A DNA stretch of 44,639 nt, from the NCBI GenBank assembly GCA_023267655.1, contig JAHFMV010000009.1:1-44639 (forward strand). The letters are read 5' to 3'. Of the stretch, positions 41,614 through 44,639 are shown piece after piece. This stretch comes from Candidatus Kaiserbacteria bacterium. GTDB taxonomy: Bacteria; Patescibacteriota; Minisyncoccia; Phycocordibacterales; UBA2100. Made by a program: the position numbers and the translations under genes. The first letter of the stretch is position 1. Each line of letters begins with the position of its first letter. The notes beneath the pieces were generated by a model. That model did not search any database. It was not told where the DNA came from and saw only the letters and a program-made list of their open reading frames with translations.

Positions 41614-41892
41614 ATGAATACAACCTTGACCATAAAGATGGACAAGAAACTCCGGGACGAGGCTAAAAAGACCGCAAAGGATCTTGGCGTCCCGCTTACG
41701 ACCGTCATAAACGCGATGGCGCGGCAGTTCGTGCGCGACCGACGTCTTGTACTCGAAGCAGAATGCCCGTTCCCGTCTCACTCACCGAATGCGGAGACGC
41801 GTCGCGCAATTCGCGATGTCCAGCTGGGGAAAAATCTTGAGCAATTCGACTCATTTGAAGACTGGAGAAAAGCGATGCGCTCACAGAAGTAG
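41614..41892 (+). CDS. dinJ: RelB/DinJ-family antitoxin
   Basis: A 92-residue antitoxin with an N-terminal ribbon-helix-helix: MNTTLTIKMDKKLRDEAKKT AKDLGVPLTTVINAM. The C-terminal part (ETRRAIRDVQLGKNLEQFDS FEDW) is the toxin-binding arm. It binds and neutralises the YafQ-type toxin encoded 5 bp downstream and represses their shared promoter. Type II toxin-antitoxin system. Confidence 0.9.
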   Translation: MNTTLTIKMDKKLRDEAKKTAKDLGVPLTTVINAMARQFVRDRRLVLEAECPFPSHSPNAETRRAIRDVQLGKNLEQFDSFEDWRKAMRSQK

Positions 41893-41897
41893 CCTCT

Positions 41898-42167
41898 ATG
41901 CGCGTGCCTGTCCAACGGACGAAATTTCGACGGGATTACAAACGACAAGTTAAGCGAGGAAAGAACCTCGCGAAGTTGGATGCGGTTGTAGAATTACTTC
42001 TTCTCGACGGTGTGCTCGATCTTTCCTACCGTCCGCATAAACTCTCGGGCGAATATGCGGGATTATGGGAATGTCACATCGAATCTGACTGGCTTTTGAT
42101 CTACAGAGCAACGGACACCGAGGTCACTCTCGCGCGGACAGGCACGCATGCTGATTTGTTTGAGTAA
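41898..42167 (+). CDS. yafQ: YafQ-family mRNA interferase toxin
   Basis: An 89-residue RelE/YafQ-fold ribonuclease that cuts mRNA at the ribosome. It has the family end LWECHIESDWLLIYRATDT and RTGTHADLF, with the YafQ residues His, Asp-Trp and Phe present, and HKLSGEYAG before them. All key residues seem intact. It follows the antitoxin gene by 5 bp. Its stop codon is part of repeat R3. Confidence 0.92.
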   Translation: MRVPVQRTKFRRDYKRQVKRGKNLAKLDAVVELLLLDGVLDLSYRPHKLSGEYAGLWECHIESDWLLIYRATDTEVTLARTGTHADLFE

Positions 42168-42243
42168 CACAAAACCACCCTTTCGGGCGTTTGTGTTAAA
42201 AATTCTGCGTCTTCCACACTATTGATTCACACTCTTTTGTTCC
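42166..42243. repeat. Cassette-boundary repeat R3
   Basis: AACACAAAACCACCC/GGGCGTTTGTGTT hairpin followed by AAAAATTCTGCGTC, then ATTGATTCACACTCTTTTGT and TCCGTTCA. It ends the toxin-antitoxin unit and abuts the region of the 16S 3' end. Confidence 0.78.
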
Positions 42244-42405
42244 GTTCAATGCCCTTCGTCTTTCCGAAGTGTCCGACACCATGAGGGGATGAGTGTCATT
42301 TCCCTTGAGTACTCGATCGAGATACTCAAATCGACTAACAGCAATCCCGAAGGATTGGTTGTATAGAATGAATCCACGAGCAGGTTCCCCTACCCGTGCC
42401 TTGTT

Positions 42406-43329
42406 CATGTTCTTCACGAATTTCTCCGTGCATGGACTATGCCTTCATCCAATTTCGTTTTTGCGATAATTGGAGCCAACATATTATGGCAGTGTCTCTC
42501 CGGCTTCAGCCGGCACTTCTGCCATCTTCATCCCGCTTGCGCAGGATTCCAGTCTCTACAGGTTCTAAGAGAATCACTTACTTATCCGAGTTTATATTGC
42601 ATTGATGGGATGATCTGCCAATCGAACAGGCCGCGAAATATATTTCGCGACTCTTCGGCGTAGATTCCAATGCGATGATAGCCATTATTTTTCTCAACGC
42701 GCGCACGAATTCCGTATAAATCCGTAAACTCCCGCGCTATGAGCTTGTTTTCTTCCTCTGTGAAAGATTGAGTATTGAGGTTGTATCCTCCAATTACACC
42801 CTTTCGCAGTTTTGCATTTCCATCATCCATGAACCAAACCGCAAGAATCATCGATTCTTGAAGATATTCCCGGATTTTGGATGGAATTACCTTTTTACCA
42901 TTCTTATAAAATTCTTTATACAAAGAAGTTAAATAAGGATGGCTAATAGTTCTCGTTGTGTATGAGCGCGTCGGTTCATACCAACGTGGCGGCGTGAGCA
43001 CGAATGGTTTCAAATGCTCAAACTGCCAATCAACGTATTCTTTTTGCTTTTCTGAGCGCGTAATCTTTAACGTGTAATTGGTTTTAGACCAGTTGGGATG
43101 CAAACACGCATCGCCAAGAAGACTTCCAATTACGATCAAACGCTGTTGTTCTGTGAACGACACTGTCTTTAGCTGCCGTATTTCGGATGAGTAAGTGATT
43201 CTCCTAGATTCCCTCGGCGTTGCCGTCGCCATGTTGTGAATTTTATCACGTCATGACGAGACGGTTTCTCCGATTTTAGTTGGATTTTTATGCTGTATTA
43301 CTACAACATGTCGCTATGATTTTGTCAAA
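42406..43329 (-). mobile_element. Group I intron in 16S rRNA after U1498
   Basis: 924 bases. The exon end GTCGT pairs with GCGAC inside the intron (P1), leaving the canonical U.G pair at the 5' splice site; the intron ends in G before AACAAGG, so splicing restores AAGTCGTAACAAGG. Core-like words AGAGACTG and GGCATAGTCC fit the two strands of P7. A LAGLIDADG gene sits in a loop closed by a 20-bp inverted repeat (42569-42588 and 43184-43203, one mismatch). Confidence 0.85.
42582..43232 (-). CDS. LAGLIDADG homing endonuclease in the group I intron
   Basis: A 216-residue single-chain protein with two LAGLIDADG helices: LIVIGSLLGDACLHPN (about 31-46) and MILAVWFMDDGNAKLRKGVIGG (about 127-148). 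Both carry the acidic residue (GD and DD) that binds metal. Such enzymes cut the intronless 16S gene at the insertion site and so spread the intron. The stop and the N-terminal codons lie within the intron's own inverted repeat. A cut at the site is inference. Confidence 0.88.
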   Translation of the reverse strand: MATATPRESRRITYSSEIRQLKTVSFTEQQRLIVIGSLLGDACLHPNWSKTNYTLKITRSEKQKEYVDWQFEHLKPFVLTPPRWYEPTRSYTTRTISHPYLTSLYKEFYKNGKKVIPSKIREYLQESMILAVWFMDDGNAKLRKGVIGGYNLNTQSFTEEENKLIAREFTDLYGIRARVEKNNGYHRIGIYAEESRNIFRGLFDWQIIPSMQYKLG

Positions 43330-43417
43330 ACGACTTAGTCTTTGTCATTGAGTTTGCCTTGATACATTACAAGAATGTGCTTCGGGCACTCCCAACTTCC
43401 CTGACTTGACGGGCGGT

Positions 43418-44317
43418 ATTCTGTTCCATCCAGAATTACTTCTGAATGTTCAAACGCCACGGGACAAGCGGTTTTCCCGCATCCTCGCGGCTTCCAAAAA
43501 TTTTATTGTGTACTGGATAGTAGGGGCGAGTTGGTTCTCGCCCAATGTTTTCTTCGTCAACGGTATTTGTCTTCCCTGTCACGCATTGCTTGTAGCGCGG
43601 CACCAGGTGGTTCAGATTTGAACCTTCGATTCGATCTAGCGACCTCGTGATTTTCGTCGAGGTTGCAGCAGATGCACCCCTCTTCGAATGGGCAGCTTGC
43701 GCCACACCACTTACGAGGCTTGCCATCGAACTTCCGCTCAAAGGCGTACTTGTTGCCGTCGTTGAGTTGCTGGCATCTCGATATGTGATCGACTGCCCAT
43801 TGCTCTCCGCGACGATACGCTTCGGCCAGAGGCTGATTCATTGCGAGCAACATCGGTATGTTCACAACTTGTGCCATCGTTCTTCTCCATGATTGCTTCC
43901 TACTATCCAGCACACAATTATTTTTGAATTTGCTCCTTCCCAATTTCGATAAAGAAATTGGTACTACGAACTCTGCTGACTTCTCGTATTGTGTTTGAGC
44001 TGTCGCTCATACCTCAAGGCAATCTTAACAGACTGCATACCTCGAGGACTCTACGAGATCTCTCACGGTAACCGATACACTGTGTATATCTATCTCGATG
44101 TCACTACACGTTAGACAGTTTTTTCATAGAAGCTTCTTCCTGTACTCGAGGAATCGCCTCCGTCTAACGCCACAAACTGACATTCAAGCTAGATACTGCT
44201 ACTTTCACCCTTCACATGCAGAGTCGCCCCTGCATACTGTGATTTCGCTTCACGACACTATGAACTGTCGCGGCTGGACTTTCACCAACTAGCGTACTCG
44301 ATCGCATGACGACCCGA
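43418..44317 (-). mobile_element. Intron in 16S rRNA near position 1396, group II-like
   Basis: About 900 bases separate GCCTTGTAC from ACCGCCCGTC, which are contiguous in normal 16S. GAAGTCAGCAGAG followed by GTAGTA matches the region before the ORF in bacterial group II introns, and GGTGAAAGTCCAGCC resembles domain I. Near the 3' end a GCGG-GAAAA-CCGC stem could be domain V, but its arms do not form the standard 34-base helix. The GUGYG start is not seen. No reverse transcriptase. The splice sites are approximate. Confidence 0.6.
43557..43877 (-). CDS. Small Cys-rich protein inside the group II-like intron
   Basis: A 106-residue ORF from ATG 43877 (MAQVVNIPMLLAMNQPLAEA); the track start at 43943 is less likely. 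A Cys cluster CGASCPFEEGCICCNLDENH is followed by EVARSNRRFKS. Cys/His clusters with an Asn can belong to His-Cys-box or HNH nucleases, so an intron-spreading nuclease is possible; it may also be a zinc or iron-sulfur protein. GGAG lies about 7 bp before the ATG. No family assigned. Confidence 0.5.
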   Translation of the reverse strand: MAQVVNIPMLLAMNQPLAEAYRRGEQWAVDHISRCQQLNDGNKYAFERKFDGKPRKWCGASCPFEEGCICCNLDENHEVARSNRRFKSEPPGAALQAMRDREDKYR

Positions 44318-44639
44318 GTACAAGGCTTGAGAACGTATTCACCGCGGTGTGGCTGACCCGCGATTACTAGTGATTCCAGCTTCATGAGGTCGGGTTGCAG
44401 ACCTCAATCCGAACTGACGCCGCTTTTAAAGATTTGCTCCGGGTTACCCCATTGCGCCTCGTTGTAACGGCGATTGTAGCGCGTGTGCAGCCCAAGATAT
44501 CAGAGGGACATGCTGACTTGGCGTCATCCCCACCTTCCTCCCCCGTGAGGGGGCAGTCTCGCCTGACAAATATAACAGGCAACGAGGGTTGCGTTCGTTA
44601 CCCCACTGAAGGGAACGATTCAAACCACGAACTGACGAC

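Larger units (their letters stand above)
42363..44639 (-). rRNA. 16S ribosomal RNA, 3' part, in three exons
   Basis: Exon 1 (about 44318-44639, runs off the window) has GCACACGCGCTACAATCG, GGAATCACTAGTAATCGCGG and GTGAATACGTTCTCAAGCC. Exon 2 (43330 to about 43417) starts at ACCGCCCGTCAAG and ends CTAAGTCGT (helix 44, with decoding A1492/A1493). Exon 3 (about 42363-42405) is AACAAGGCACGGGTAGGGG then AACCTGCTCGTGGATTCATTC. Helix 45 pairs perfectly (CACGGGTAGG/CCTGCTCGTG) around GGAA. The tail has no CCTCC. No 23S gene follows. The exact exon 3 end and exon 1/2 junction are uncertain. Confidence 0.88.

Noticed and set aside
41405-42362. A third 16S intron hiding the anti-Shine-Dalgarno
   Set aside because: I searched for GGAGG on the plus strand (CCTCC on the minus strand) between about 41000 and 42370 and found none in a suitable place; the toxin-antitoxin genes fill most of it. 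An exon further away cannot be ruled out.
42196-42417. 73-residue minus-strand ORF (MNKARVGEPARGFIL...)
   Set aside because: It is the translation of 16S exon 3 and downstream DNA; the start matches helix 45, so it is rRNA and not a gene.
43436-43741. 101-residue minus-strand ORF in intron 1
   Set aside because: It overlaps the Cys-rich ORF in another frame and has no signal for a start or any known motif.

Overview
The window looks like the genome of a Candidate Phyla Radiation (Patescibacteria/Parcubacteria-type) bacterium. The signs are a divergent 16S rRNA gene broken by introns, many minimal or half-size proteins (six-helix MFS half, dehydrogenase without its last domain), tRNAs without an encoded CCA, a PaaX/Cas2-fold regulator, a HerA/TraD-like ATPase with a proline-rich tail, and dense surface-polysaccharide operons. 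This placement is inference from content; no phylogeny could be run.

Layout. (1) 1-9216, plus strand: the tail of an integrase reads in frame into a ten-gene operon for a CMP-activated nonulosonic (sialic/legionaminic-type) acid. It has a cytidylyltransferase, NeuB, NeuC, 4,6-dehydratase and DegT aminotransferase, with extra tailoring genes: formyltransferase, PIG-L deacetylase, hexapeptide acyltransferase, SDR and a GSAM-like aminotransferase. (2) 9259-19405, minus strand: an envelope polysaccharide region with an ABC exporter, several glycosyltransferases, methyltransferases, a NodB deacetylase and a UDP-sugar dehydrogenase-like protein. A PaaX/Cas2-like regulator sits in it, and two matching 36-bp palindromes lie next to it. 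(3) 19446-20824: a two-gene plus-strand cassette flanked by near-identical hairpins. (4) 20831-29577: more glycosyltransferases, an epimerase-glycosyltransferase fusion, a lamin-tail surface protein and the HerA/TraD-like ATPase. (5) 29588-37615: peptidoglycan and housekeeping genes (rsmI, murC, murD, murI, murA), two tRNAs and repeats. (6) 37663-42243: small genes, a candidate structured RNA, and repeat-bounded units carrying a duplicated kinase-like gene and a DinJ/YafQ-type toxin-antitoxin pair. (7) 42363-44639, minus strand: the 3' part of 16S rRNA in three exons.

The most notable signal joins the 16S gene to the promoters. The 16S gene carries two introns at the decoding centre. One is a group I intron whose P1 helix, with its U.G pair, can be read directly; it sits after position U1498 and encodes a LAGLIDADG endonuclease. 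The other is a group II-like intron near position 1396. After splicing, helix 45 is intact through compensatory changes, but the tail reads GGATTCATTC where the anti-Shine-Dalgarno CCTCC should be. In agreement, most genes here have no Shine-Dalgarno sequence, and seven separate genes have a -10 box about 4-9 bases before the start codon, as expected for leaderless mRNAs. The few starts with clear Shine-Dalgarno-like sequences mostly belong to small, mobile or orphan ORFs.
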